Source of the DNA: a virus
Length of the DNA: 64,000 nt
Virus record (IMG/VR): IMGVR_UViG_3300020162_002681
Location: 1-64,000 of that record
Strand: one strand, 5' to 3'
Of the stretch, positions 41,606 through 50,254 are shown piece after piece (within the stretch, counting starts at the first letter, position 1; each line of letters begins with the position of its first letter). The position numbers were made by a program, and so were the translations under genes. Under the pieces are notes generated by a model. It was not told the origin of the DNA, made no database searches, and worked only from the letters and a program-made list of their open reading frames with translations.

Positions 41606-41871
41606 ACACTAGACATCTATACACATTTCAAGATGGTCGCGTACTTGTTCTTGAGCATATTGTAGCTATAGGTAGTCCTTACCCTAGTAGCCGAGATGAA
41701 GAAGTTTTGTTCTTTCAAGTAGATATGCTTGGTAATGTTTGTTATTGCTACCCAGATGTGGGTATTGAAGAAACAGCTTATGGATACTTAAAGGCTGACG
41801 GCACTCAAGACTCAGTTACTTATACAACAACTGAACGCGCTAAACTCCTCAAGGCTCTGTCAGCCATCTAA
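41602..41871 (+). CDS. Hypothetical small protein, paralogue of preceding gene
   Basis: 89 residues. YTFQDGRVLVLEHIVAIG and the end TTTERAKLLKALSAI align with the preceding gene, with a longer middle. Coupled by ATGA. Function unknown. Confidence 0.55.
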   Translation: MNTRHLYTFQDGRVLVLEHIVAIGSPYPSSRDEEVLFFQVDMLGNVCYCYPDVGIEETAYGYLKADGTQDSVTYTTTERAKLLKALSAI

Positions 41872-41872
41872 T

Positions 41873-42109
41873 ATGAAATTCAAACCATTTTTACACACCT
41901 TACCACCACTTGACCAAGCTAGTTTCGATTATCTAGAACTGGGTTTTTACCTTGGAAACTTTTACTTATGTTTAGAGTTTTTCTTTTTTCCCGTTTCTGG
42001 TTGGTCTTGGGAATGTTGTAAGATTGACCCATTTTGCTTTTTAGTGAGGGATACTAAATTTGGTTTTATTTTACCTACACTGGAATTTCAATACAGACAC
42101 CTATGCTAA
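41873..42109 (+). CDS. Hypothetical aromatic-rich protein
   Basis: 78 residues, very rich in Phe, Leu, Tyr and Cys (YLCLEFFFFPVSGWSWECC). It may be membrane-associated or a compact beta protein. Overlaps the next gene by 7 bases. No family is recognised. Confidence 0.5.
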   Translation: MKFKPFLHTLPPLDQASFDYLELGFYLGNFYLCLEFFFFPVSGWSWECCKIDPFCFLVRDTKFGFILPTLEFQYRHLC

Positions 42110-42459
42110 CAAAAACACCGAAAGTAGGCGATGAAGTTTTCGTTACCGAACGAGGCTTCCGCAACACAACCAATCTGCTAGGGATAAAAACTGTATCTAA
42201 GGTTGGTGGAACCTATCTACACATTGAAATTTATTGTAGGTTTGAAAAATTCACGTTCACTGGGCAATGCTCTACAACTAATTATTATGAGTTGTGGGAT
42301 AGCGAAGAGTCCTACCACAGTATCATCACGAAAAGAAGAGAACGTGCAGAGAAAATTGAGAAAATTAGAAACATCACTTCTGATTGGCACTTTGCCAAGA
42401 ACCTGAGAAGTGAGGCTTTGGACGAAATTTTGCAATTACTAACACCGCAGGTACATTGA
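42103..42459 (+). CDS. SH3-like small-barrel protein
   Basis: 118 residues beginning PKVGDEVFVTERGF, another member of the repeated small-barrel family, followed by strands and a basic helical C-terminal half (KRRERAEKIEKIRN). Its stop overlaps the next ATG (TGATG). Function unknown. Confidence 0.6.
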   Translation: MLTKTPKVGDEVFVTERGFRNTTNLLGIKTVSKVGGTYLHIEIYCRFEKFTFTGQCSTTNYYELWDSEESYHSIITKRRERAEKIEKIRNITSDWHFAKNLRSEALDEILQLLTPQVH

Positions 42460-42740
42460 TGCGAAAACCTAAGAACTATTGCCAAACAAGAATAATGGGT
42501 TATCAGTACGATGAGTTGATTTTGCTGAGGCTTATACTCATACTTAAAGAAGATTTTCCTCATTACAGCGTTCGGGACATACTAAACGCCCAAGAATGGA
42601 TACCAGTAAAACGTTGTCGGTACTATCTTGAAAAGTTTTGCAGTCGTGATTGGTATAACTACGGAGTTTGCTTGGATTTAGGTTGGTTGCAGCTCGAAAA
42701 TATCCCACAAGAAGTTTACAAAGCAATGGAGTTAATATGA
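42459..42740 (+). CDS. Hypothetical protein
   Basis: 93 residues from ATG 42459. Helical, basic, with YSVRDILNAQEWIPVKRCRY reminiscent of a helix-turn-helix but without a clear family. ATGA overlap with the next gene. Confidence 0.5.
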   Translation: MRKPKNYCQTRIMGYQYDELILLRLILILKEDFPHYSVRDILNAQEWIPVKRCRYYLEKFCSRDWYNYGVCLDLGWLQLENIPQEVYKAMELI

Positions 42741-43165
42741 TTAAACAGCTCCTCAGACTATTCCCTTACGTGCGACAACTAGAAGACCAACTTCGCCAAG
42801 CTATTGCTGGTGAAATCTCACTCGAAAGTCTGCAAGTGAAGGACGGAAACATCGACTTAAAGTTAAAGTCAAAAATCGTACCATTAGTGGCTGAGGCGTT
42901 CCATGAGCTACTTGACGAGATGGAAGCTCCTAACTACATCGAGTTCAGCCTAGACCACCTAGAGACGCATGAAACTATTCTTGTGACAGTGCAGAAAAAG
43001 AACGGAAAGTCTCCTGCCGAGTTGCAAGCCTTGGCAGAAGAAAAAGAGCAGTATTGGGAAGAGAAATATTACGAGTTACTCGAAGGTAGTCCCAAAGCCA
43101 TGAAAGAGTCTGATATCGAGGCAAACAACAGGATTTTACGCGAATTAATGGATGAGTGTAGGTAA
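42737..43165 (+). CDS. Hypothetical helical protein
   Basis: 142 residues from ATG 42737 (ATGA overlap), preferred over an upstream in-frame start at 42668 inside the previous gene. An N-terminal helix, a beta-rich centre and a coiled C-terminus (LQALAEEKEQYWEEKYYEL). No family is recognised. Confidence 0.55.
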   Translation: MIKQLLRLFPYVRQLEDQLRQAIAGEISLESLQVKDGNIDLKLKSKIVPLVAEAFHELLDEMEAPNYIEFSLDHLETHETILVTVQKKNGKSPAELQALAEEKEQYWEEKYYELLEGSPKAMKESDIEANNRILRELMDECR

Positions 43166-43166
43166 T

Positions 43167-43517
43167 ATGAGTGCAGACCGTTGGATTGCTTTACTTACGG
43201 AAGAGGAGTATGAAGCAGAGAGAGATTATGCTGATAACTTTTTTGGTGATTCAGATATGTGGTTTGATAATGTATCTGTGAAAAATAACAAAAAGCCAGA
43301 TAATGTCGAAGCTTTTTGTTTTGGGGCTACTGACGACGATGTGCCCGAACAAGTGCTGAGCAACATCGATTCCCTAAAGTGCTTGGTAGATGATGTGGTC
43401 GCCCTTCTCACATTTCTCTTTCTACAAGGTTCTGAGTCGCAGCAAATCGATATGTTTGAGCGTTTCTTGACTGCTAATTTGGGTAAGGGTAAAATTGTAC
43501 ATTTTTGGAGTGAATAA
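43167..43517 (+). CDS. Hypothetical acidic protein
   Basis: 116 residues from ATG 43167, 1 base after the preceding stop. Acidic first half (EEEYEAERDYADNFFGDSD), helical second half. The acidity is compatible with a DNA mimic, but nothing more specific is seen. TAATG junction with the next gene. Confidence 0.5.
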   Translation: MSADRWIALLTEEEYEAERDYADNFFGDSDMWFDNVSVKNNKKPDNVEAFCFGATDDDVPEQVLSNIDSLKCLVDDVVALLTFLFLQGSESQQIDMFERFLTANLGKGKIVHFWSE

Positions 43518-43735
43518 TGATTTCTGCAAGTGAATCTGAAATTGTATCTAAAGAAACTATTAAGAAGTACTTTGTCACTATGGCAAACATACCTATTTCG
43601 TTACCTATGACAGTATCAGAGTACAACTTAGGCGCTTGTGTTGAATTTGCCAAACATCTACAGCGACAATATCCAGCTCAGCCAATACATCTTTACGAGT
43701 CCTCCATTACTCAAATACATGTATATGGAAGTTAG
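43517..43735 (+). CDS. Hypothetical small protein
   Basis: 72 residues, mixed alpha/beta. Starts in the TAATG of the preceding stop. No family is recognised. Confidence 0.5.
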   Translation: MISASESEIVSKETIKKYFVTMANIPISLPMTVSEYNLGACVEFAKHLQRQYPAQPIHLYESSITQIHVYGS

Positions 43736-43772
43736 TGCTAAAATCATTAAAACCTAGCAAAGAGCGACGATT

Positions 43773-44477
43773 TTGGCTAAACAGAGAAACCAATCATCCA
43801 CTGCTTTATTTAACATTCAATCGCTTCTTAAGGTAGAGGCTAAGACAGAAAATCAACAACGGGCATTCGACTATTTTCTTGAGGGGTACAACCTAATATT
43901 AAGCGGTTCGGCTGGCTCAGGCAAAACAATGCTGGCTCTGTATCTCGGTCTTAAATCCTTACTACTTCGCAAATATGAAAAAGTTGTAATCGTTCGTTCA
44001 ATTGTTCCAACACGTAACATAGGCTTCCTCAAGGGGACTCAGCAGGAGAAGGAAAGTGTGTACGAACAAAGTTATTTGCATCTTGTCAACAAGCTTCTAC
44101 CCACGATTCCTAATGCTTACGATGCGATGAAAAAGGAAAAGACAATTGAATTTACATCTACTAGTTTCATCAGAGGCAATAACATCAACAACGCTGTAGT
44201 GATTATTGATGAATTTTCCAACCTTACTTACCATGAGTTGAGTTCAGTAATAACGAGACTCGGAGAGAACGTTAGGGTAATATTTTCAGGAGATTTTTTT
44301 CAATCAGATTTACGATATTCTGATGAAAAAGCTGGAGTACTTCAATTTCTTAAAGTACTCGCTAATATGCCTGATGATTTTAAGAGGGTAGACTTTACTA
44401 TCGATGATGTCGTAAGAAGTGGTTTAGTGAAAAGGTTCCTTATTTCAGAGTATGAACTAAGAGAGCAGCAGAGCTAG
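43773..44477 (+). CDS. phoH: PhoH-like ATPase
   Basis: 234 residues from TTG 43773. Walker A GSAGSGKT at about 44-51, Walker B VVIIDEFSN, SGDFFQSDL and VRSGLVKRF are the PhoH signatures. PhoH is widespread in cyanophages; its proposed role is an RNA-linked ATPase or helicase, sometimes tied to phosphate stress. Its TAG shares CTAG (44474-44477) with a convergent minus-strand frame. Confidence 0.9.
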   Translation: MAKQRNQSSTALFNIQSLLKVEAKTENQQRAFDYFLEGYNLILSGSAGSGKTMLALYLGLKSLLLRKYEKVVIVRSIVPTRNIGFLKGTQQEKESVYEQSYLHLVNKLLPTIPNAYDAMKKEKTIEFTSTSFIRGNNINNAVVIIDEFSNLTYHELSSVITRLGENVRVIFSGDFFQSDLRYSDEKAGVLQFLKVLANMPDDFKRVDFTIDDVVRSGLVKRFLISEYELREQQS

Positions 44478-44638
44478 TACTTACGCGAATCTTCAGGGGT
44501 TGGGGTTGGTGCATCTACGGGTGCATCATCCTCGCCATCATCATCATCTTCATAAAAGATTTCTGAGATGCTATACAATTCAAACAATAGGTTTAAGTGA
44601 GTTTCTACCATCTCACTATTCTTTTCTGTCAAGTCCAC
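44474..44638 (-). CDS. Short acidic minus-strand protein
   Basis: A frame on the minus strand ends at TAG 44474-44476, sharing CTAG with phoH just as five other convergent pairs share stops. From GTG 44638 it gives 54 residues: a helical start, then EDDDDGEDDAP and a Pro/Thr-rich tail. The frame is open back to 44719 without an ATG, so the true start is uncertain. The remaining gap to 44780 shows nothing else. Confidence 0.45.
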   Translation of the reverse strand: MDLTEKNSEMVETHLNLLFELYSISEIFYEDDDDGEDDAPVDAPTPTPEDSRKY

Positions 44639-44779
44639 TAATGCTAGATTCTGAGCTTTCGAGATAAGCTTTATTTGATTTTCTATGATAGGGGTGAAGT
44701 CGGTGTCCGTGTTATTTCTCTAGAGGTATTGCTGTGCGAAGTGGATGATGTTTAAATGATTCTATCACTTGGAGGTTAC

Positions 44780-45406
44780 ATGACACTAACTATTTTTGGT
44801 TATAACAAACGCACCGAACTTCACCCAAATAACTTCTCAGAGCATACACCTTTCCCCGATGTAATCTACGACTTCTTTGCAAGCACTGGATTCAAGCTTT
44901 TAAAAATCTCAGCTATTACTCAAGCAGGTGAATGTGGGTCAGGTTACTCTACCGCAACTTGGGGCTACTTCAAAAAAGAAGAAATTGCCAAAATCCCTCC
45001 TCTCGAATGGATGGCTAATCCTCCTTTGTTTTACGAGGATGCAGATGAGTTTCAAGAAAATTTCACTGTCGATGAAGATGGTGGCGACGGTTATTACCCT
45101 TGCGGAAGTGCAGAACCAAAGCCAACTTTACTCGCACTTTTCAATCCTTGTCGAGTACTGGAAGAACGTCTCTATGTTTTCTCTGGTGCTAGCGCTTTAG
45201 GTAAGTCTACATTTGCCCTTTCCTTAGCCTCTGACCCCGCAGAAATCTATGAGACTGATTCTGGCATCCAAATTGATATGGAGAAGCTTGAATACGTCAA
45301 ATACGTTGTGCTGGGCAACAAGTTCCCTAAACTCAATGATGCTGCTTTAGAGGTATTGCAGAATCTCAAAGGTCGTACTGTTATTTATGTGAAATTCGAG
45401 AAATAA
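44780..45406 (+). CDS. Protein with C-terminal P-loop
   Basis: 208 residues from ATG 44780, chosen for GGAGG 5 bases upstream; the frame is open to 44756. The N-terminal 130 residues contain a DEDGGDGYYPCG loop and look alpha/beta. VFSGASALGKSTFAL at about 143-157 is a classic P-loop (GxxxxGKS), followed by a kinase-like strand (YVVLGNKFP). It may be a small kinase or NTPase; the substrate is unknown. Confidence 0.6.
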   Translation: MTLTIFGYNKRTELHPNNFSEHTPFPDVIYDFFASTGFKLLKISAITQAGECGSGYSTATWGYFKKEEIAKIPPLEWMANPPLFYEDADEFQENFTVDEDGGDGYYPCGSAEPKPTLLALFNPCRVLEERLYVFSGASALGKSTFALSLASDPAEIYETDSGIQIDMEKLEYVKYVVLGNKFPKLNDAALEVLQNLKGRTVIYVKFEK

Positions 45407-45424
45407 TAGAGGAGACAGATTAAC

Positions 45425-45844
45425 ATGGAAGAAGAAATTTCTCAAGTCTGGGTAATTGTGATGCAGTTAACTTTAGAGCCGAAAAAGTTCTATTGTGGCA
45501 ACTATGTTGTTACATACCTAAAAAACATAGTAGATGGCGACTATATCCAAATCACTACTTTCCTAGAGCAAGCCAAGCACTATCCTTCGGCTGAAGCTGC
45601 GAAAGCTGTCATGAGTACTGAATACTTTAAAAAATGGTATCCTGACGGAGAACCTTTCGCAATGTTGATTTCAGAGACACGTACAGTAAAAAATTTGCAC
45701 TATCGTGACCAAGACTCGGTGCTACACCAGAAAATACAATCTCTAGTCGATGAACTTTATGCAGAAAAGGAAATTGCACAGGCACTTGAGAAATACGCAG
45801 AAACACTTAAAAATATAATTTCATCTGGGGAAATTCCAAATTAA
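45425..45844 (+). CDS. Hypothetical protein
   Basis: 139 residues with AGGAGA before the ATG. Mixed alpha/beta first half and helical second half (LVDELYAEKEIAQALEKYA). Its last 38 bases overlap the convergent fibre gene. No family is recognised. Confidence 0.55.
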   Translation: MEEEISQVWVIVMQLTLEPKKFYCGNYVVTYLKNIVDGDYIQITTFLEQAKHYPSAEAAKAVMSTEYFKKWYPDGEPFAMLISETRTVKNLHYRDQDSVLHQKIQSLVDELYAEKEIAQALEKYAETLKNIISSGEIPN

Positions 45845-47204
45845 GCCAACTCCAGAAGCTAATGTCATCCCAGCAATAAACTCGCCTTGGCAAAGGCTGC
45901 TCAAATGGCTCAAAAGCGCTTAGACCGTCCTCTAAGTAAATTCCGTTGCACAACCCTAGAATATTATTGCAAACACTGAAATTATTAGAGTTTGTTGCTA
46001 TCGTTGTGGTATAGCTTTGCACAATGTTGATATCAGCACTATTCACTCTGAGTTTCAGTTGGGTAGCGCTTTTTTGCACCCACAGATGATTCCAAACATT
46101 TACAGGGGGAACCCATGCAGTCGAAATAATCACTGACCCATTTATTGACACCTCCAAATTATTTGAAACCGTCTTCTTAAGGGCGAACACACCATTCTTT
46201 TCTGCCAAGGCGATGAGCCGTCCCGAAGGATTTGTGGTGAAATAGCAAAAACAGTTGAAAGTGAACTCGTTAGGGAACACTACGTCTTCATAAGTAATTG
46301 ATGTACTTGCCCCAGATTGCAAACATTCTGTACCGAATAATTTGAGTTCGCTGTTATATTCAACGCCAACCATACTGTTTATGCGTGAATTACTACTCTT
46401 TTCTGCAAGTTCGCCATTAAAAGTTACGTGAAAGATGCTCGAACTATTTGAAGGGGCTTCATAAACCGTCAAATTTATCTCTGGGTCAGGAACCCTTAAT
46501 ACTAGGCTATTAGAATAAACGATAGAACTGGGCTTTAAATTAGTTGGTATTGAAATATCCGCTTCAAACCAAACTTCATTGCTTACGTCAGTGATTCTAG
46601 CTAAATTCACTACAGAGTTTATCGTGGGTAAGGTTTGTGTGTTACCGTACTCAAAAAATATCTCGCCTAGCACACCAATTTCTCTTTTTGACCACTTAGC
46701 TGCTGTCAGTGCGATTGTGGCTTGCAATGTATCGCTGTTGTCGTAATATTTGGCGTTGAGTGCGCTGGGGAATGTATTGGTTCCTTTGAAAAGCAGATTA
46801 AGTATCGCGTTGCTTAGTTTTGCTGTGCCGAACTCCAGTGTCAGTGCTATACCTGTGTCAGAGTAGAGGATTAGCTCGTTCCCTGACTCTATTGTGGTAT
46901 CAGAAAGTGCAGCATTAGCAGTGATAATGCCGTCAGAGGTAGTAAGGCGGAGTTTGAGGGGTAGCGCATAGTCAGTTAGAGCGAATCCGAAATTTATATC
47001 ACTGCTATTATTGCAGGTGTTGCCTGTGATTGTCCAGTAACTTGCATCTAGTGGTAGCGAGGAGATGCCGAAGAGTGTGTTGGTGATATTCACTCCTGCG
47101 TCGTCATGAAGAGTGGCTAGAATCGGCAAAGAAGCGGCTGTGATGGTTTGCTGCTTAATTATCTTTTCTGTTATGTCAACGCAAGTGCTGAAGAGTGTAG
47201 TCAT
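45807..47204 (-). CDS. LamG-domain tail-fibre protein
   Basis: 465 residues, beta-rich. The N-terminal 250 residues are Thr/Ser/Asn-rich strands; the last 200 look like one LamG domain (FPNEFTFNCFCYFTT, NVWNHLWVQKSATQLKLRVN). Probably a receptor-binding fibre like the gene at 39528. TATACTAT ends 5 bases before the ATG. Confidence 0.65.
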   Translation of the reverse strand: MTTLFSTCVDITEKIIKQQTITAASLPILATLHDDAGVNITNTLFGISSLPLDASYWTITGNTCNNSSDINFGFALTDYALPLKLRLTTSDGIITANAALSDTTIESGNELILYSDTGIALTLEFGTAKLSNAILNLLFKGTNTFPSALNAKYYDNSDTLQATIALTAAKWSKREIGVLGEIFFEYGNTQTLPTINSVVNLARITDVSNEVWFEADISIPTNLKPSSIVYSNSLVLRVPDPEINLTVYEAPSNSSSIFHVTFNGELAEKSSNSRINSMVGVEYNSELKLFGTECLQSGASTSITYEDVVFPNEFTFNCFCYFTTNPSGRLIALAEKNGVFALKKTVSNNLEVSINGSVIISTAWVPPVNVWNHLWVQKSATQLKLRVNSADINIVQSYTTTIATNSNNFSVCNNILGLCNGIYLEDGLSAFEPFEQPLPRRVYCWDDISFWSWLNLEFPQMKLYF

Positions 47205-47208
47205 TTAG

Positions 47209-47216
47209 ATAGTATA
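47209..47216 (-). promoter_or_regulatory. TATACTAT, possible late promoter
   Basis: On the minus strand, TATACTAT then CTAA then the ATG of the fibre gene at 47204. Spacing matches the TATAATAG at 41302. Confidence 0.4.
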
Positions 47217-47281
47217 TCAAACGAAGTATTGCAAAACTGGCACACTGAATATACACTAGCTAAATAAATTGAGGATATATC

Positions 47282-47626
47282 ATGCAAGAAACATTAGAAT
47301 CACTCGAAGACGCGCTGAATAAAAACTGCGCTATCACTGAATACCTCAACCAGCAGCAGAAAGAGAACAACGAGCGCTTTGTGCAATTGATGCGTAAAAA
47401 GTGGTGGTTACTCAATCCTGATATTGTTGAGATTTCTTATGTGGCAGTCTACGAGACGGACTATTCAGATACTACCCCTTCTTATCCTGCAATATCTTGG
47501 AAGTCTGCTATTGATAAAACCAATACAGAGGTTTCTTCAATAGATACATCAGGTTATCCTGCACTTGCGTCGGAGATTACTGATGAGGAAACTGTGATTA
47601 CTGTTCGGAATCCTTACCTAACATGA
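47282..47626 (+). CDS. Hypothetical protein
   Basis: 114 residues with GAGG before the ATG. A helical N-terminal half (LEDALNKNCAITEYLNQQQK), then a Thr/Ser-rich beta tail. ATGA overlap with the next gene. No family is recognised. Confidence 0.5.
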   Translation: MQETLESLEDALNKNCAITEYLNQQQKENNERFVQLMRKKWWLLNPDIVEISYVAVYETDYSDTTPSYPAISWKSAIDKTNTEVSSIDTSGYPALASEITDEETVITVRNPYLT

Positions 47627-48015
47627 AAAAATTATTACGCAGTTGGATTGAATCTTTGTATAAGGCTACCGAGTCTTGGTCAGAGCGCGAAGGACTAGAT
47701 TATCGAAATTCTGCTGATGAAGCTAAGGAAAGATATATCGAATTACTTCCTTGGCGTATGGCAGAGGTTTACGTTAAAACAAACTATAAAATAATGCCTC
47801 GCTATGACGGTCGTGCAGAGCATGAACCAGATTGGGTGAAAACTACAAATTGGTATGTACTACACAAAGCTACAGGCATTCTTTGTGAAAGAGCTTACGA
47901 TTCAGAGCGAGAGGCTGTGAGAAGTATGACTGACTATTGGTTGAAATACTATAAAGAGTGGGTTCCACAGAATTTGCATAGGATTACCATTCCTGATAGA
48001 TATCGAAGCTGGTAG
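47623..48015 (+). CDS. Hypothetical Trp/Tyr-rich protein
   Basis: 130 residues, basic and aromatic, mixed helix and strand (WYVLHKATGILCERAYDSE). Last gene before a 260-base non-coding stretch. No family is recognised. Confidence 0.5.
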   Translation: MKKLLRSWIESLYKATESWSEREGLDYRNSADEAKERYIELLPWRMAEVYVKTNYKIMPRYDGRAEHEPDWVKTTNWYVLHKATGILCERAYDSEREAVRSMTDYWLKYYKEWVPQNLHRITIPDRYRSW

Positions 48016-48090
48016 TATCTCAAGCGCCGATGGGCTGTGAAGATTTGTCCGAGAAGAAGTAGTAGAAGTATAAAGGAGATATTTCAGCTA

Positions 48091-48248
48091 TTAGCAACTA
48101 GTCTCTGTGAGGGTTTCAGCGTATTTTGGTGTTAGCAAAACAACTTATTAAATTAGCAAAGCAGCCTATACAAAACTAAAAAATTATAAAACAACTCTAT
48201 TTAGTTAGCAGCCTAACTGCAAAATCACTGCTAATAGGCGTGCTAATA
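48091..48248. repeat. Cluster of TTAGCA repeats in a 260-base gene-free stretch
   Basis: The gap 48016-48275 has no gene. Within it TTAGCA occurs at 48091, 48132, 48153 and 48205, and its complement TGCTAATA at 48229 and 48241. GCAGCCTA occurs twice (48161 and 48208), and GTTAG/CTAAC forms a small hairpin. The AT-rich, iteron-like layout before a possible DNA-binding gene suggests an operator or replication-origin type region. Confidence 0.5.
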
Positions 48249-48275
48249 TAATAATAAGAAACTAATTAAATAAGT

Positions 48276-48923
48276 ATGGAAGATAATTTAGCTCTCGTAG
48301 CCCAAGTAGAAAAAAGTTTGTGGCGTAACCCTACAGATGAGGAGGGTGTTTTGCAGCTATTTAGTGATGCAGATAGACCATTAGCCAGCGTCCTAGTCGG
48401 TGGTTTTGTCAGTATGCAAAAGCAGATGGCAGAAATTAAATCCCTGATAACTACTATTGCCAGTAACAAGACCAATTCAGTAACACCCACAGAGTTAGGT
48501 ATGTTCTTCAGTATGGACGCTTATAAGTACCTCATTGAAGACTTTAGCCTTGTAGGTGACAAAGTGGCGTATAGGGGCGAAATATGTGGTCAGAGTGACT
48601 CGGTGATTTTGCAACTGTCTATACGACTTGAAGATTTTTTTGGTTCCAAGGATGTACATTTTGCAAATCTATTCAAGGGATTGCGACGAGCCTTAACTAA
48701 ACGTGATAACGTGTTACAAGATTACAAATTACTCCTACAAAATGAGTTAGATGAATATTTCAACCAACACAAAAAAGCCAAACGAATCAAATTTAAGACT
48801 ATTGCAGATATTTTCTCTGAATTGCCTGATATGACAGAACAAAAATTAAAATTGTGGCTTGAAGAGTTAGGTTATAGACCCAAACCAGATGTAAACAGAG
48901 TATTGTGGTATACGAACAACTAA
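48276..48923 (+). CDS. Possible DNA-binding protein downstream of repeats
   Basis: 215 residues. N-terminal helices, a centre of mixed structure, and a basic C-terminal part (KKAKRIKFKTIADIF … MTEQKLKLWLEELGYRP) that resembles a winged helix. Its promoter region is the TTAGCA cluster, so it may bind there. No family is recognised; function inferred from context. Confidence 0.55.
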   Translation: MEDNLALVAQVEKSLWRNPTDEEGVLQLFSDADRPLASVLVGGFVSMQKQMAEIKSLITTIASNKTNSVTPTELGMFFSMDAYKYLIEDFSLVGDKVAYRGEICGQSDSVILQLSIRLEDFFGSKDVHFANLFKGLRRALTKRDNVLQDYKLLLQNELDEYFNQHKKAKRIKFKTIADIFSELPDMTEQKLKLWLEELGYRPKPDVNRVLWYTNN

Positions 48924-49376
48924 ATGACTCAAACATTTGTACGGCTAGAAGACTCTAAAGGCTCTGAGATTTTATACTTGAATCTACCAGAGCTAAGAGT
49001 TGAAGAACTTCGCCACAGACTCTATACCTGCAAGTATGAAGGCAGTATAGAGATACTTTCGGAGCTATCATTACCACAACATTTTGTAAGTTACTGTCAG
49101 GCTTTAGGTGACTTACTCAAACAATACAAACTAGAGGAGTTATATAAGGTTAGTGCAAATCTAGAGGAAAATGTCCTGTGGTTGTCTTGTAAAGCTAAAC
49201 CATCTTGGTCTGTCAGCTTTGAAATGGTTCGTCTATCTTATAATCCTGAAATTAGGGCTAAGAACGCTAAGACAGTAGCGGCTAGATTACTGCATGACCT
49301 TCTGATTAGAATGGACAAATTAGAAGCAGCTTTTCGTATTTATACAGATTACCTAAAAGAAAAACAAACACCATGA
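48924..49376 (+). CDS. Hypothetical protein
   Basis: 150 residues, beginning right after the preceding stop (TAAATG). Beta strands at the start, long helices after residue 40. ATGA overlap with the next gene. No family is recognised. Confidence 0.55.
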   Translation: MTQTFVRLEDSKGSEILYLNLPELRVEELRHRLYTCKYEGSIEILSELSLPQHFVSYCQALGDLLKQYKLEELYKVSANLEENVLWLSCKAKPSWSVSFEMVRLSYNPEIRAKNAKTVAARLLHDLLIRMDKLEAAFRIYTDYLKEKQTP

Positions 49377-49567
49377 ACAAATACCTAGTTATAGCTTACG
49401 CAACTATCGAGTATCAAGACTACGAGAAGTATGCAATCGTAGAAGCTAAAAATGAGGCTGAAGCAATGCAGTTATTTGAGTCAGAATTTACTTACTTGAA
49501 ACTAAAAGCAGAGCAAGTTCATTTATTAGAATTTAGCGGCAATGCTGAAGTAATATACTCTAACTAA
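49373..49567 (+). CDS. Hypothetical small protein
   Basis: 64 residues: strand (YLVIAYATIEYQDYEK), helix (AKNEAEAMQLFESEF), strand. The beta-alpha-beta texture is common in tiny phage proteins. No family is recognised. Confidence 0.5.
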   Translation: MNKYLVIAYATIEYQDYEKYAIVEAKNEAEAMQLFESEFTYLKLKAEQVHLLEFSGNAEVIYSN

Positions 49568-49571
49568 AACC

Positions 49572-49901
49572 ATGACTAATAAAGTACTTACGAACTTCCG
49601 CGACCACCCAGCACTCCGCTTCGATGACCACCAATCTGTATTTAAAATTGACGACAAAGTGTACCTCATCCGCGAAGGTGTTGTGCGCCAAATTATTCCT
49701 CAGAGTATTCGACGCACAAATGTAGGCGAACCTTACAGAACCATAGTTAGGTTTTATTTTACATTCATTGAAGATAAAGTTAATTCTCTTGATATGGAAT
49801 CGATGGATTTTATACCCAAAGATGAAAAACAGTTGCAAGAGTTGTTCAACGAACCGCAAACCCTAATAGAGTCCTTAGATAAGGTTGGATTACTCAGTTA
49901 A
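49572..49901 (+). CDS. SH3-like small-barrel protein
   Basis: 109 residues containing FKIDDKVYLIREGVVRQI, close to the motif at 1166. The C-terminal half also ends in a helix (DEKQLQELFNEP). The stop shares TTAA (49898-49901) with the convergent RlpA-like gene. Function unknown. Confidence 0.6.
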   Translation: MTNKVLTNFRDHPALRFDDHQSVFKIDDKVYLIREGVVRQIIPQSIRRTNVGEPYRTIVRFYFTFIEDKVNSLDMESMDFIPKDEKQLQELFNEPQTLIESLDKVGLLS

Positions 49902-50254
49902 ATCCGACAAACCTGCACATCGAGAGTCCCACTATCTAAATTTCCAATAGCATCGAACGCAGCTTGAGACAAATCGATATTATCTCCAAAGTCACCTCTG
50001 TCATTCGCGTAGACCTCCACAGATGCTCCTGTACGCTCGTTTGTGACTCTGTAGCTACCGAAACTCCTCCAGTCTGCTATTGCGGCTGTATAGCCTGAAT
50101 TACTGAACATCTCACCACTTGCAGTTTGTCTACCTTCGTAGTAGTCCGAGTAAAAAGTAGCAGTAGCGTAAAAGCATTCAGCTAGGGCGTTTGCAGGGTT
50201 TGAGACTATTGCTAGTAGTGCCAAACTTGCTGCGGAAATATTTTTAATAAGCAA
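49898..50254 (-). CDS. Secreted RlpA-like cell-wall protein
   Basis: 118 residues from TTG 50254 with AAGGA upstream. A signal peptide (LIKNISAASLALLAIVSNPA, cleavage near ALAEC) precedes a double-psi beta-barrel: ATFYSDYYEGRQTASGE, then VYANDRGDFGDNIDLSQAAF, which carries the Asp expected in RlpA. RlpA proteins are lytic transglycosylases or peptidoglycan-binding proteins of the periplasm. On the minus strand with late genes, it could help host lysis or DNA entry. Confidence 0.75.
   Translation of the reverse strand: MLIKNISAASLALLAIVSNPANALAECFYATATFYSDYYEGRQTASGEMFSNSGYTAAIADWRSFGSYRVTNERTGASVEVYANDRGDFGDNIDLSQAAFDAIGNLDSGTLDVQVCRI

Noticed and set aside
48091-48248. CRISPR array
   Set aside because: The repeats are only 6-8 bases, unevenly spaced and in both orientations.
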